Under the pieces are notes generated by a model. That model searched no databases and was not told where the DNA came from. It was given only the letters and a program-made list of their open reading frames with translations. Both the position numbers and the translations under genes were made by a program. A DNA stretch of 64,000 bases from Holothuria scabra. Lineage: Eukaryota > Echinodermata > Holothuroidea > Aspidochirotida > Holothuriidae. The stretch covers positions 5,270,001-5,334,000 of the forward strand of contig CM074179.1 of the NCBI GenBank assembly GCA_037179385.1, written 5' to 3'. Position 1 is the first letter of the stretch. Each line of letters starts with the position of its first letter. Below, piece after piece: positions 20,863 through 32,671 of this stretch.

Positions 20863-21309
20863 CTTACACGGTGTACTGACATCCATTTTCGAGTACATTG
20901 CAACATTGTGAGCCAGTGATATTAGCATGATCCATTTTTCCTTTTTCTAGGGAGAAAACATGCAGCAGATGACAGCTTGTCAGATTTACCACTAGGAAAA
21001 TATTGTATAGACTGAATTGCTGGGGTGGGGGGGATTGGGGGGGCTGTCAAGAGCACTGTAACACTACTCCTTGGTGTTAGTTTGGAGTGTACCGTATACA
21101 CTTTATACAAAACAGTTATTTCTAGCAGAAGCAATTGACAATGTCTAGTACCATTGTTGCCTCAATGCAGGAAATTCTCCCTTTGTTACCAATCTGGAAA
21201 AGTAGGTCACGGGGCCAAAGTTGCCAATTTTTCTGCAGAATTCATATTTGCATGCATTTTCCATTTAAAATTCCAATGGAGATAATTTTCACTAAGCTGG
21301 ATCATTGGT

Positions 21310-21323
21310 TGGTCTCTAGAGGG
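21310..21323 (-). repeat. piggyBac right terminal inverted repeat
   Basis: Reverse complement reads CCCTCTAGAGACCA, followed on the plus strand by TTAA. Confidence 0.92.
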
Positions 21324-21349
21324 TTAATGACGATATGTGAATAAACCTC

Positions 21350-21830
21350 AAGGAGGTCTGGTCCATGAAAATGAAAAACTTTCTGCAAAATTCCGGGAGA
21401 GACCATTGATCCCTTGGGACCTGCTAGACACCATGTGCAGAAAGGGTCCACCCGGCAACTTTTACCCTTTCCTGGGTGAGGCCAAGTATGCCCAGGTGAC
21501 TTGGGGGAATTCGCAACCCAAGCGTCCGCCAGGGACTTTGAGGGAAGAAAAGACCGTAATTCCTCTCTCCCAGTAAAACACGATGTGTTAGTAGAAACCC
21601 CCGACCTGTCATTGTTGCTAAAAATACAATAAAAACCGCCGCCCACGAGGCCCGGTTCGGGACCGTCAACAAAGGTACAATTCTGAAAAAAGGTCCTCCT
21701 GGAGAACGGAGCCGAAGCTTGGAGCAAGTTTTACCATGGTGGATCAACATGTAAATGAGCCTCCCCTCCTGATCTCGGAAGCACTGGCTTACAGTGCATA
21801 CAAAATTTGGATTAAAAGCGATACCCACCC
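21350..21830 (-). pseudogene. LINE-B endonuclease-domain fragment
   Basis: Two overlapping minus-strand frames carry pieces of an APE-type endonuclease: REGRLIYMLIHHG-like sequence near 21,760, then SPGHTWPHPGKGKSCRVDPF near 21,450, matching the SDPGFTWEHLGKGLRSRLD segment of the LINE-B copy at 42,250. It is a short fragment with a frameshift. It directly abuts the piggyBac right end. Confidence 0.65.
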
Positions 21831-22328
21831 CAGCAGAGTGGGCTTAGGGGCGTGTGGAGACTTAATACGTCATCATTGCATTGCATTTAAAATGTAATTC
21901 TTGTAAAAATAAAATAACGAAAAATTGAAGGACCCGTCTTCGTTTCAAATCGTCTCTCAGTCCATTAACATTAAAGGTGCAAAATTTAAGCGTTCTAGCA
22001 CGTTTAAGCGGACTTCCCTCAGAATGTGGCTGGGACGAGGCGCGCCGCTCAAACCCCCGGCCATGTGTTGGCTTCCTTTTTCATCTATCGCGAACGGCAA
22101 TGAAGCCATGACTGTCAAGCTCCATATCAACATGGGGCACCAAACAGACTGACCAGCTCCTGCGAGCTCCCTACCTTTCCCTCCTGCTTCCTAGACTTCT
22201 CAACCATAACATCGTCACAACCGCCACCCACCCAACCACTCCTCTCCCCACTACCGATCCGTTTCCCGCCGCCCTCTAAACCCTGGTTCCCGCCCCCTTC
22301 GGTCCATCCAACTCTCTTCACCGTCTGA
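21831..22328. other. Unclassified stretch between piggyBac/LINE-B and LINE-A
   Basis: No family resemblance. The part from 22,150 to 22,330 is strongly pyrimidine-rich on the plus strand. The 10-bp LINE-A target duplicate CCTCAAACTG sits at 22,329-22,338. Confidence 0.5.
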
Positions 22329-22848
22329 CCTCAAACTGCTTTTTACGTACGTAGAAACGGGCACGGAGAACCAATAAGAGAACTCAGACCAGACGGGACA
22401 AAATGATAACTTGAACTATGTACAGAATTCTTACCATTACGGACGCAAACAAAGATTTTTGTGTCAATAATTTACAAAACCCACCCAGACCCCAACCCAG
22501 TACCCAGGGCTATTTACAAACACCTATTTACACATTACCAAATCAAGCAGAAAACGTTTACATAGACCGCCCCCGAGAAGCAAAACACAGGCCTATTTAC
22601 AAATTAACTATCACCCGCCCTCACCGAAACAATTGGCCCCCAACGTCTGCCGAACGTGGAAAACCTCGGCAAACGAACAAAGTCGGCATCGACCCTCAGT
22701 TTAATTTCCGTCCTTACCGACGCCAACACGACGCCGGCAGGCCTCCCTTCCCCCTAAAAACAATATTACATAGGTTCAGTATGCCACGAACGCTTGTATT
22801 GCATGGTGGGGGCGATAGACCATACAATGCATAGTCCTGGCTGACCGC

Positions 22849-25720
22849 CTAAGTGTTGGAAAACGTTAGCCGGTCAGCCAGGGCTTGAAACCACTCCCAG
22901 AGGAGGGCCACAAACTCACAATGCCAAAACACATGAGGCACACTCTCCCACTTTGTACATCCAGCCCGGGGGCATATGCCATCTCCAAGACGCCACCTAA
23001 GGCGCTTGAGATTGGTTACAATGGCATCATGTGCAATTCGCCACAGCAGGTCTCGCCGGCGGTAGTCTAGTGACTTGCTGAGCACTACGGTCCACACTTC
23101 TGGCTGTAAGGCATAGTCGCTTTGATGGACCCTGCCAGCTAAGTCATCAAAAATGGCCCGGTACAGGTCCCCCGCGCTGGACTGCGAAACCTCCCCTACA
23201 GTTGACATCATACGGAGAGTATGTCTTCGAGGGTCTCCCGCTGTGGGGCATACTATTACCAAACAGGGTCGGAAAGAACCCACGGAATGACAACCCCCCC
23301 AATAACGGACAAAGTATGCAAAGGGCATCTCACTGTCTACAGCACTAAACGCACACCTTGCCAGGAGAAAACGGAGCTTTGAGGGAAAATGCACAAGGCC
23401 CAGGCCCCCATGTCTAAGTTCCTGGTACACAACCTTTCTTCTGACCAGCTCCGTTTTCCCTGACCATAGGAACTTAAAAACGGCCCTCTCAAGTCGCACA
23501 AGGGCACCCTCTGGAGCAGCCAGAACATTGCCCGGGTACCGCAAGAGAGGATAAATGAAACGATTAATAACTGTTACTTTCCCCATTAGACTAATGTAGC
23601 GCTCCCCATAGTCTGTCATCCTAGCCTCCGCCAGGTCCACCTTCTCGTTCCAGGTAAGTGACCCAGGTGAGCCGTAACCAAACCATATACCATTGATTTT
23701 CATGGCATCGTCCACCCAAGATGCCACGAAGGGCTTTGCGGGGTTCAGTCTGGCACCAGTCGCTCTTTGAAAGGAAGACAGGGTGTCAGACAGGGCCCTG
23801 AAGGAAGCTAGGTCAGAGACTACACACGTGACATCATCGACATACTGGAGGCACTTGACTATTGCTCCACCAGGAATATGAAAAGGTCGGAACAAAGGCT
23901 CTTCTTGAAGGGCCCTTTCGAGGGATTCACTAAACAATACATAGAGTAAAGGTGACATGGGACATCCCTGCCGTACCCCACGTTGGACACTGAAGGGGTC
24001 CGACGGTATGCCATTAACAATTACACAACTATATACATTATTACACAATAAAGGAATCCATTTAACAAAACCCGAGTTCAAACAAAACTTCTTTACTTCT
24101 TTTAGAGTTTAAAAAGAAAACCGTGATCAACCATGTCGAAGGCCTTCTCCTGATCGAGGGAGACAAGTGCGCATGGAAGATCACGGTCCATTACATACTC
24201 TACTAAGTCCCGCACCAACCAGAGGTTCTGCTGAATACTGTGTCCCCACACCGCACATGTCTGAAAAGGCCCTACAAGATCCGGCATGACAGTACCTAGC
24301 CTGTTGGAAAGGGCTTTCGCCAGGATCTTGTAGTCCACATTTAACAGCGTGATCGGGCGCTTGTTTTTCGGTTCAAGGGGGTCTCCAGACTTGGGTAACA
24401 AAGTTATTACGCCTGTGCGCTGCGAGGGGCTCAACGAACCAGCAAGGAAGGCAGAGGTGAAAACATCACGGAGATCGTGTTCAACGGTACCCCAAAAGCG
24501 TTTGTAGAATTCCACAGGGACACCGTCCGACCCAGGCGACTTTCCGTCCTTCATTTTCGTCACCGCCTTCCAGAGCTCGTCAACAGTGAAGGGGGAACCA
24601 AGTCCATCGTTCTGCTCTGTAGAGTGGAACTTATTAATATTATCTAAAAGGGACTTTTGAAGGACCTCGTCAACATCTGCCTGGGTGTACAGCTGTTCAT
24701 AGAAGTTCTGATATACTGCGACAATGTCGAGGGGGTCCTTCTGAACGATACCATGGACGTCACGGACTGCTTTTATGCGGCGATCAATGGCATACTTTGT
24801 GACATCCTGGTAAAATTTGATGGTTGGCTTTTTCTCCGCCTCCACGCAATGCACGCGAGCACGAACACGGCCCCGTGCAATTTCTGATCAAGGTGCTGCT
24901 GGATGACATGGAGCGCGGAGGAGTCCCCGTTCCTATCTCTAGAGCAGAGCGATAGGAACTCTTCCCCTCTTCGACGAGCTCTTGCTACACAATACTCAAC
25001 TGTGAACTGCTTGATGCGAGACTTTACATCATCCCACCACTCTGAACCCGTTAGGAAGGCCGGCCTCAATGTTCGCCACCCTTCGTACCTGACTTTCAAT
25101 TGTTCGTTATAGTCAGCCTCCGTTAGAATATCTGTATTCATTTTCCAGAACCCCCTCCCTGAAGGCCATGACTCAGGGGGTTGGAAGGAGAGAGTAACTG
25201 CATCATGATCCGAAATTGGACATGCCACAACTTCACAATCACTCGGAGACAAAGCCAAGGGAGAGTACACCCGGTCCAACCTTGAGGCGTCCGTGCCATC
25301 AGGGCGGTGCCAAGTGAACACGGACAAACTGGGATGTTGCACTCTCCAAATGTCAACCATGTCGTGATTCTTTGTAAACATGTCCAATTCCGCCACGCCG
25401 ACGCCACAGCCCGAAGACGTACAAGAGGACATACGGTCAAGTTGCTCGTCGGGGACACAGTTAAAATCTCCAGCCAGGATACAAGGGGCACTGCCAGGAA
25501 CAAAGGATGGCAGGGTCATGAAAAAGTTCCTTCTATCTGAAGGCCGATTGGGTGCATAAACGTTACACAGGAACAAGCTTACACATGGATGTTTTATTGT
25601 TACGCACACCAACCGACCCTCGTGATCAGAATCAACTTTTCCGACCAGAGGAGTCCACCTCGGCGAAACTAAAATTACCGAACCACATGACATCGAGGTA
25701 CCAACGGAAGCATGCAAACC
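22849..25720 (-). pseudogene. LINE-A ORF2 (endonuclease and reverse transcriptase), minus copy
   Basis: The block 25,717-24,773 has an APE-type endonuclease: GDFNCVPD, WHRPDGTDASRLDRVY and SDHDAV, where the last holds the catalytic His. Bases 24,854-24,102 hold the RT start (KSPGSDGVPVEFYKRF, RPITLLNVDYKILAKAL); 24,081-22,849 has the rest of RT with YVDDVT and the C-terminal CPRAGCTKWESVPHVFWHC. Compared with the plus copy at 29,435, this one has lost about 40 bp at 25,720-25,760 that should encode the catalytic Glu segment (LQETH), so its endonuclease is dead. Frames change near 24,800 and 24,090. The RT is of the Tx1/L1 type. Confidence 0.9.
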
Positions 25721-25836
25721 CCCACCCCATTCAAAGGTCAGGTGTGGAAATCATCCTCATCGCTTCCGACTGTCCCTCAAACCATTAACGCCCAGTGTCA
25801 AGAGGGACAGGGGATCAGCCATGGTGAAATAATTGG

Positions 25837-26910
25837 CTACATATTTTCCTGGGACCTGGCCTTTTTATTCTGTTGGTCGTGCGTCCCTGTGTGGTGAACT
25901 CCAGGGTTTGATATCTCACCCGAGGCCGACCTCTTGAGTGGGGAGTCTGACTCAAACCCCTCACACGAGTCAAACCAGCCCTCCCCCGATGGTGGATCTT
26001 TTGGAGGGGGCTGAGGCAGGCTCTCCATCCTCTGACATTGCAGTGCTGGATTCAGAGTCCGAGGAGAGCTGGAGGTCCTCCTTCACTATTGTCACATCAG
26101 CCTCCCCGGGGGTTGGTGATGATGGTGGAGAGTCTGCCTCTGGAGACCCAGTTCCCGCCTCACACTGTTTGGAGGCGAGGAAATCCTGTTCCACTTCCTG
26201 AGCTGCCTCCTCCAATTCCTGTGTGGAGTAGCCTGGGCCTGATTGCGAGGGGTCGGGCAGAGTATGACGTGGGACAAGCACCAGAGATATGTCCATCCTT
26301 GCCACATAGGTTGCAACGCACCTCACCTCGTTAGGACAATCAGTCTTGTGCCCTACCAGTAGGCACTTGCCACAACGTTTGTTGCGACAAGACCTGGCCC
26401 CGTGCCCCTCCTTTGAACAATGAAAGCAGGTGCGGGGCTGCCCGAAGTACCTTATGTGGGCCTTCGAACCCCCTATAAACAGACAGGATGGAATATCTTT
26501 ATCTCATTCCATACGGAACTGTCTCTTGCCGTTCAGAATTCCCTTTAATTCACCCTCATTGTAAACGCACATTCGCATGTCAGAGACAGCCCCGTACTGG
26601 CCCAGAACCCTCGCAACCAGGCGCTGGTCGACCTCAAAGTTCAGAAACAGCACTGTCACCACCACAGAGTGATCATATGGGGTGACAGTGAGCCCCTCTG
26701 CCCCTTCAGGCAAGACACGCCTTTAACACGGGCAGCATCAGACCTGAACTTTAGGTCGTACGTGTTGCGGGTCGCAAGCGCCTGCAACATCTCTATTTCT
26801 TTAACTTCAACACCCTTATTCTTTAACAAAGTAAACACTTGCGCCGGAGGAACACTCACCCCCGACTTAAACTCTAACTTAACAATTGTGCTATCCCGAC
26901 CTCCGGGCAT
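25837..26910 (-). pseudogene. LINE-A ORF1 (RNA-binding, CCHC knuckles), minus copy
   Basis: Starts at ATG 26,910 with MPGGRDSTIVKLEF. It then has PPAQVFTLLKNKGVEVKEIE, a central part with LNFEVDQRLVARVLGQYGAV, three CCHC knuckles around 26,440-26,300, and a Glu/Ser/Pro-rich tail ending at 25,837. Frames change near 26,680 and 26,310. ORF1 of such LINEs coats the RNA. Confidence 0.82.
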
Positions 26911-27239
26911 AGCAGCAAAGGTTTGTGGCACAAAGCCACGCAGCAACAAGAGAGAAAACTTCAGCACCGTAGGTCAAACCAAAGCAGGGTAAATAAAGGA
27001 TAGCCCAACAGAACAACTCTACAACGAGCACGACCAAACCACGTCCCCAAGAGAGAGACCACACCCAACACTTTAACAGTATGACAGTAGTATAGGATAG
27101 TATAGTATAACAAGTACACCAACACAGCGCAGCAGTACAATGCCAAAATTCAGCACGAGCAGTCGACGAGAGCTCCGTGAAAACACGTCCGCTCTCGACG
27201 AAGATCAGAATTGTATCCCTCAAACTGGACCCAGAACTC

Positions 27240-27924
27240 ACAACCACACTAGACTCGGTCTTTGCATCCACGTTAGCGTCAGTCCCCTTCCCTCTTCCGA
27301 ATCCTCCTACCAAACCGGCCACGCCCTGCTCGCTCCTCTCCTCCCGCTCTCACCTCTCTTTGCTCCACGCCACTCACCGCTTTCCCCGCACGACCATCTT
27401 CCGACTCATTTGTCTCCATTATCACGGCACCACCCTTTGCCCTTGCCGTACTCGGCCCGCCAATTCTGTTGGCAAACGAGATGAGACACCCTTGGCAAGT
27501 GTGCCCTCCTTTCCACAGACAGTGCATACGACCTGCTTAGAACAATTGAAGGAAACGTGTCCTTTTTCCAGGCACTTGAAACGTCTGATCTGACATGCAC
27601 TCTTCAGGTGGCCCTGCTCACCATATTTCAAACACGTGATGGGTTGCTCAAAATATCCAGTCCTGCCAATTTAATTGATGAGGGTATTTCCTTCGTCAGG
27701 ACCATCTCTTATCCTCTGGTTCCGTTGAACAAACCAGGTCTCCCCTTGAATGTCAGGAATCTCCTGCACACCACTGTGCCATACTTCCCCAGGACAAACC
27801 GCACCACGTCATTTAACTCGTGGGGAACATGCAGGACGTTGACCACCTTCATGTCTTCGAAGTAACTCTCAGCCGTGGCGAGCTGGAGGCCGCCACTGCC
27901 TGCCAATTTGTTCTTTTCAGCACT
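27240..27924 (-). pseudogene. LINE-B ORF1 fragment with CCHC knuckles, split by LINE-A
   Basis: Read on the minus strand: a segment with YFEDMKVVNVLHVP and FVLGKYGTVVCRRF (27,860-27,760), then knuckles with CFKYGEQGHLKSAC-like, CLEKGHVSFNC and CTVCGKEG (27,640-27,490), then a charged tail. Frames change at least twice. It is cut at 27,925 by the plus-strand LINE-A; its 5' continuation appears at 32,683-32,740, on the far side of that insertion. The structure matches the pieces at 33,140-33,985 and 54,079-54,860. Confidence 0.72.
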
Positions 27925-28254
27925 ACAGGTAAAGTTCAGTTCAGGTCTTCGTCGAGAGCGGACGTGTTTCACGGAGCTCTCGTCGATTGCTCGTGCTGAA
28001 TTTTAGCGTTGTGCAGCTCTGTGCTCTGTGCTAGCTGGAGTTATAGTGTACTATACCTGTGATACTATTTTACTATTGTAGCGTTGGTGTGTTATCTCTC
28101 TAGGGGAAAGGGCTTTGATCGTGCTCGTTTTGAAGCACGTCTATTCCGTACGTAGTTGTGTTTAGTGTCGGGTTTTCTTACTGCTTACTCCTGCCTGGGT
28201 TTTGATTTGAGGTGCTGAGGCTTTTTTTCTCTCGAGCCACAAACCTTTGCTGCT

Positions 28255-29320
28255 ATGCCCGGAGGTCGGGATAGCAGCATCGTTAAGTTACAGTTTGAGT
28301 CGAGGGGGAATGTTACACCCCAGCAGGTTTTTTCGGTGTTGACGAACAATAATGTAGAGGTTAAAGATATACAGATGTCGCAGGCCCTTGCATCACGGAA
28401 TACATACGATCTAAAATTCCGGACTGATGCTGCCCGATTGAAGGGCTTTCCTCCCTTAAGGGAGTGGAGGGTCTGACTGTCACCCCATATGACCGCTCTG
28501 TGGTAGTGACAGTGTTATACCTCAATTTTGAGGTGGATCAGGGCCTGGTGGCGAGGGTTCTAGGGCAGTACGGAACTGTCTCTGACTGGCGTTGGGTGAA
28601 GTATAATGAAGGTGATTTGGCCGGAATTTAACGGAGAGAGACAGTTCCGTATGGAGCTGAAGAAAGACATTTCCTCCGTTTTGTTCATAGGGGGTTCGAA
28701 GGCCCACATCAGGTATTTCGGTCAGCCCCGCACCTGTTTTCAGTGTAGAGAGGGGGGACATGAGGCCAAGTCATGCCCTAACAAACGTTGTGGTAGATGC
28801 CTACAGTTGGGGCATGAAAAGGCAACATGTCCCAATGATGTGCGGTGTATCTTGTGCGGGGAGGAGGGACATGTCTCTGGTGCCTGCCCCACATCGTACT
28901 CTGCGCATGCAAGTGCAGATGTGGAGCCGGCAACTGAACCCTCACTTTCAGGCCCAGAACCAATGTGGGAGGATCCCAGGTCCCCTTCACCTGATGAGGT
29001 GGCACATCAGGTAGAACAGGAATTCCTGGCTTCTAAGGAATGTGTGGCTTCTAAGGAATGTCAGGTGGTCTCTGTGGTCTCTGGAGCACGACCTTAGAAT
29101 GTCTTCGGACTCGGAATCTGACTCTGCCATGTCAGATGTGGGAGGACCTGCCTCAGAGCCTCCACCAAAGGACCCACCATCTGGGGAGGGCTGGTTTGAT
29201 TTGTGTGAGGGGGTTGATCTAGAGTCGTAAGTCGGGGGAAGTGTCCGACCGGGTAGTTTATCCTTCCCTCACTCCAGCTCCAGACCCATGTAAAAAGCCC
29301 AGGTCAGAGACGATGTTGTA
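28255..29320 (+). pseudogene. LINE-A ORF1, plus copy
   Basis: Starts at ATG 28,255 (MPGGRDSSIVKLQF), frame-shifts near 28,460 and again near 28,600, then 28,606-29,097 carries GGSKAHIRYFGQPRTCF and three CCHC knuckles: CFQCREGGHEAKSC, CGRCLQLGHEKATC and CILCGEEGHVSGAC. The Glu/Ser/Pro-rich tail runs to about 29,320. This is an RNA-binding LINE protein by domain content. ORF2 begins about 20 bp downstream. Confidence 0.88.
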
Positions 29321-29342
29321 GTTGCTCATTCCACATTCCTCC

Positions 29343-32300
29343 ATGAATGGTCCCCTGTCCCTCATGAGCCTGAACGTTAATGGCATGAGGTCGCAAGCGG
29401 TGCAGAATTTTTCAAATTTTGTAAATCATTAGGTGTGGACTTCGTTTTCCTCCAGGAGACCCACATTGTTAATGAGGACGATGTCTACACCTGGTCCTAT
29501 AAATGGGGTGGGGGTTTGTATGCTCCCTGTGGATCGGTTATTTTAGTTTCACCAAGATGGACTCCCCTGGTCATAAAGGTTGATAATGATCATGAGGGCC
29601 GGTTGGTATGCATCACCATCAAACATCCTTGTGGGAATTTCTTCCTGTGTATCGTTTATGCACCCAACCAACCTACAGACAGGAATTTTTTTGCTACGTT
29701 GCCATCCTTCGTTCCTGGCTGTGCTCCTTGTATCCTATCAGGAGACTTCAACTGTGTCCCTGACACACAGTTCGATCGAATGTCCACATGCACATCTTCA
29801 AGCTGTAGTGTCGGTATGGCGGAGTTGGAAATGATCACAAAGAATCATGACATGGTTGATGTTTGGAGAGTGCGACATCCTGGCTTGTGCTTGCTCACTT
29901 GGCACCGCCCTGGTGGCACGAACGCCTCAAGGCTGGATCGCGTGTATACTCCCCCTGCTCTGTCACGAAATCACTGTGAAGTTGTGGCATGTCCAATTTC
30001 GGACCATGATGCTGTTACTGTCTCCTTCCAACCCCCAGAAACATGGCCAACAGTGAGGGGGTTCTGGAAAATGAACACGGATGTTCTAACTGAGGCTGAA
30101 TATAACAAGGAGTTTAAGACCAGGTATGAAGGGTGGCGAACATTGAAGCCAGCCTTTTCATCGGTTTTAGAGTGTTGGGATGACGTAAAGACCCGCATCA
30201 AACAGTTTACTGTTGAATAATGTGAAGCAAGAGCTCGTCGAAGAAAGGAGGAGTCCCTCTCGCTTTGCTCTAGGGAAAGAAATAACATCGATCGCAGTAT
30301 AAAAGCAGCCCGTGACGCCCACGGTGTGGTACGTAAGGACCCTCTCGACATTGTAGAAGTATATAAAAACTTTTATGAGCAGCTTTTTACCCAGGCAGAT
30401 GTCGATGAGGACCTTCAAAAGTCCCTATAAGATAATATTAACAAGACCCCCTCTGAAAATCAGAATGATGAACTTGGCCCCCCTTTGACTTTTGACGAGC
30501 TCTGGGAGGCAGTGGCGAAGATGAAAGGCGGAAAGGCACCTGGGTCCGACGGTATTCCAGTAGAATTCTATAAACGCTTCTAGGCTACCGTTGCGCATGA
30601 TCTCCGTGATGTATTCGTCTCTGGCTTCCTTGCTGGCTCATTGAGCTACTCGCAGCGTACAGGTGTAATAACGGCCAATCACCCTTTTAAATGCGGACTA
30701 CAAGATCCTGGCGAAAGCCCTTTGCAACAGGCTAGGCACAGTTATACCAGATCTTGTGGGGTCCTTTCAGACGTGTGCGGTGCGGGGGACACAGTATTCA
30801 GCAGAACCTCTGGTTGGTTCGAGACTTAGTTCAATACGTAGTGGACCGTGATCTTCCACGTGCGCTTGTCTCCCTCGATCAGGAGAAGGCCTTCGAGATG
30901 GTCGATGATGGATTCCTCTTTAAGATTTTGAGGAAGTTTTGTTTGAATCCAGTTTTTGTTAAATGGACTTCCTTATTGTATTAGAGTGTAAACAGTCGGG
31001 TTATCGTTAATGGCCTGCCGTCAGACCCCTTCAGTGTCCAACGTGGGGTACAACAGGGGTGCCCCCTATGACCTCTACTCTACGTATTGTTCAGTGAATC
31101 CCTTGCAAGAGCCTTTCAAGTTGAGCCTTTGTTTCAACCATTTCACATTCCCGGTGGTGTTGAAGTTAAGTGCCTTCAGTATGCTGATGACGTCACATGC
31201 GTAGTCTGCGGCCTAGCTTCCCTCAATCCCCTTACTGGCACGTTGTCTAAGTTTCAAAGAGCCACAGGTGCCAGACTGAATCCCAATAAGACCAAAGGAC
31301 TTCGCCTTGGTAAGCGGCGGTCAAGAAGACTGCCCTTCGCTGCATCATGGGTAGATGACGCCGCATATGGTTTGGTTATGGGCCAACCGAGTTACTTATC
31401 TGGAATGAGGGAGTGGACCTGGTGGAAGCTAGGTTGAAGGACTTCGACGAGCGCCACATTAGCCTGTTCGGAAAGGTGACAGTTATCAATCGTTTTATTT
31501 ATCCCCTCCAAAGGAGGTGTCCTGTTGCGTCTCGAGAGGGCTGTGTTTAGGTTTTTATGGTCAGGGAAGACGGAGCTCGTAAGAAGAGGGTCGGTATATC
31601 AGGATGTTAGGCGTGGTGGGTTGGGCCTTGTGCATTTTCCTTCCAAACTCCGTTTTCTCCCGACCAAGTGTGTTTATAGTGCTGTAGACAGCAGAATGCC
31701 TATTGCGTATTTTGTCCGTTATTGGGGGGATTATCATTCCGTCGGTTCTTTCCCTCCCTGTTTAGTAACAGTGAACCCCACAGCTGGAGGCCCTCGGAAG
31801 CATACAGTCAAATGAAGGGATCAATACCGGGCTGTTTTTGAAGAATTGGTTGGCCAGGTCCAATCCAATCACTATGCTTCAAGGTCGGAAGTGCGGCGTG
31901 TAGTCCACAGCAGATCATTAGATTACCGAAGGCGAGACATGTTGTGGCGAATCGCACATGATGCGATTGTAACTAATCTCAAGCGTCTTCGGTGGCGTCT
32001 TCGAGATGGCATTTGCCCACGCACTGGATGCACAAAGTGGGAGGGTGTGCCACATGTGTTTTGGCAGTGTGAATTTGTGGCCCTCCTCTGGGAATGGTTC
32101 CAAGTCCTGACTGATCGCTTGACGTTGGGACTATGCTTTGTATGGTCTTTTCACCCCCGCCATGCAATGCAAGTATTTAGGGCATTCTTACCTTTGTTTC
32201 GGCCTCCATAAAGCTGGCCTTATGGAGAGACCGATGTAACATTGCTCTTAGGGGGATGGGGAAGCATGCGGACGTCGTCCTGGCGTCGGTGAAGGCGGAG

Positions 32301-32410
32301 GTGAGGCTGAGGTTTGAGTCCGACTTCGTTCGTTTGCCAAGGTTGGCGTTCGGTAGGCGATGGGGTCCACTCGTTTCGGTGAGGGGGATCGTGTGGTGGT
32401 CAATTTGTAA
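29343..32410 (+). pseudogene. LINE-A ORF2 (endonuclease, RT), plus copy
   Basis: Probable start ATG 29,343 (SLMSLNVNGMRS-type beginning). The endonuclease at 29,435-30,220 is largely intact: FLQETHIVNEDD (Glu), SGDFNCVPD, WHRPGGTNASRLDRVY, SDHDAV (His). A TAA interrupts at 30,218. RT pieces follow: GGKAPGSDGIPVEFYKRF (30,530, followed by an in-frame TAG), LVSLDQEKAFEMVDDG (30,870), YADDVT (31,180). The C-terminal CPRTGCTKWEGVPHVFWQC is near 32,030, and the frame ends near 32,410. About 100 bp of the EN-RT linker is missing relative to the minus copy. It is defective. Confidence 0.9.
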
Positions 32411-32671
32411 TATGGTGGGTTTGTAAGGTGCTTGTAAGTAGTTGTAAATAGTATGTAAATATCTGTGTGTACAGCTTTGTTACTGTAGTGGACATAATTT
32501 TCTGTCCATAGTTTTGTAAATATCTGTATATTTAGCTTATTGCTGTAATCTACATAATTTTCTGTTTGATTTAGCAGTCTGTTAATAGTTTTGCGTTTAT
32601 GTTTTTGCCCGATCCGGTTTCAGTTTTTGTTTTTGTTTTGTATGTGCCGTTTCAATGGACTTAAAAAGCAC

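Larger units (their letters stand above)
18315..21323 (+). mobile_element. Complete piggyBac transposon, 3,009 bp
   Basis: The element is bounded by TTAA on both sides (18,311-18,314 and 21,324-21,327), the target site piggyBac always uses. Left end CCCTCTAGAGGCCA and right end (reverse complement) CCCTCTAGAGACCA form a 14-bp terminal inverted repeat with one mismatch. Inside the left end are three near-palindromes of the form GTTG(C/T)...GGAGCAAC at 18,331-18,346, 18,395-18,410 and 18,669-18,684, which are candidate transposase-binding sites. The transposase frame is unbroken, so the copy could be young. Its 3' flank is a LINE-B endonuclease fragment. Confidence 0.95.
22339..27217 (-). mobile_element. 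LINE-A full-length copy, minus strand, about 4.9 kb
   Basis: The copy runs from a 5' end at about 27,217 to a 3' end at 22,339 (reading CTTTTTACG on the plus strand). It is flanked by a 10-bp direct repeat, CCTCAAACTG, at 22,329-22,338 and 27,218-27,227. Order in its own direction: 5' UTR starting with TCTTCGTCGAGAGCGGACG, ORF1 with CCHC knuckles, ORF2 with endonuclease, RT and C-terminal Cys/His segment, then 3' UTR with TGTAAATA-type units. There is no poly(A) tail. Both ORFs carry frameshifts. Confidence 0.93.
27936..32671 (+). mobile_element. LINE-A full-length copy, plus strand, about 4.7 kb
   Basis: Flanked by an 11-bp target-site duplication ACAGGTAAAGT at 27,925-27,935 and 32,672-32,682. 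5' UTR starts TCAGTTCAGGTCTTCGTCG; 3' end is GCCGTTTCAATG then GACTTAAAAAGCAC with no poly(A). It lies head to head with the minus copy at 22,339-27,217, with about 700 bp of LINE-B between. Both ORFs are present but carry frameshifts and stops. Confidence 0.94.

Noticed and set aside
22418..22834. 138-codon plus-strand open frame
   Set aside because: Antisense of the LINE-A 3' UTR and ORF2 end.
25938..26334. Plus-strand open frames near 26 kb
   Set aside because: Antisense of the LINE-A ORF1 acidic tail; alternating charge composition on the two strands explains both.
27140..27593. Plus-strand Pro/Ser/His-rich open frames
   Set aside because: Antisense of the LINE-B ORF1 knuckle and tail region.
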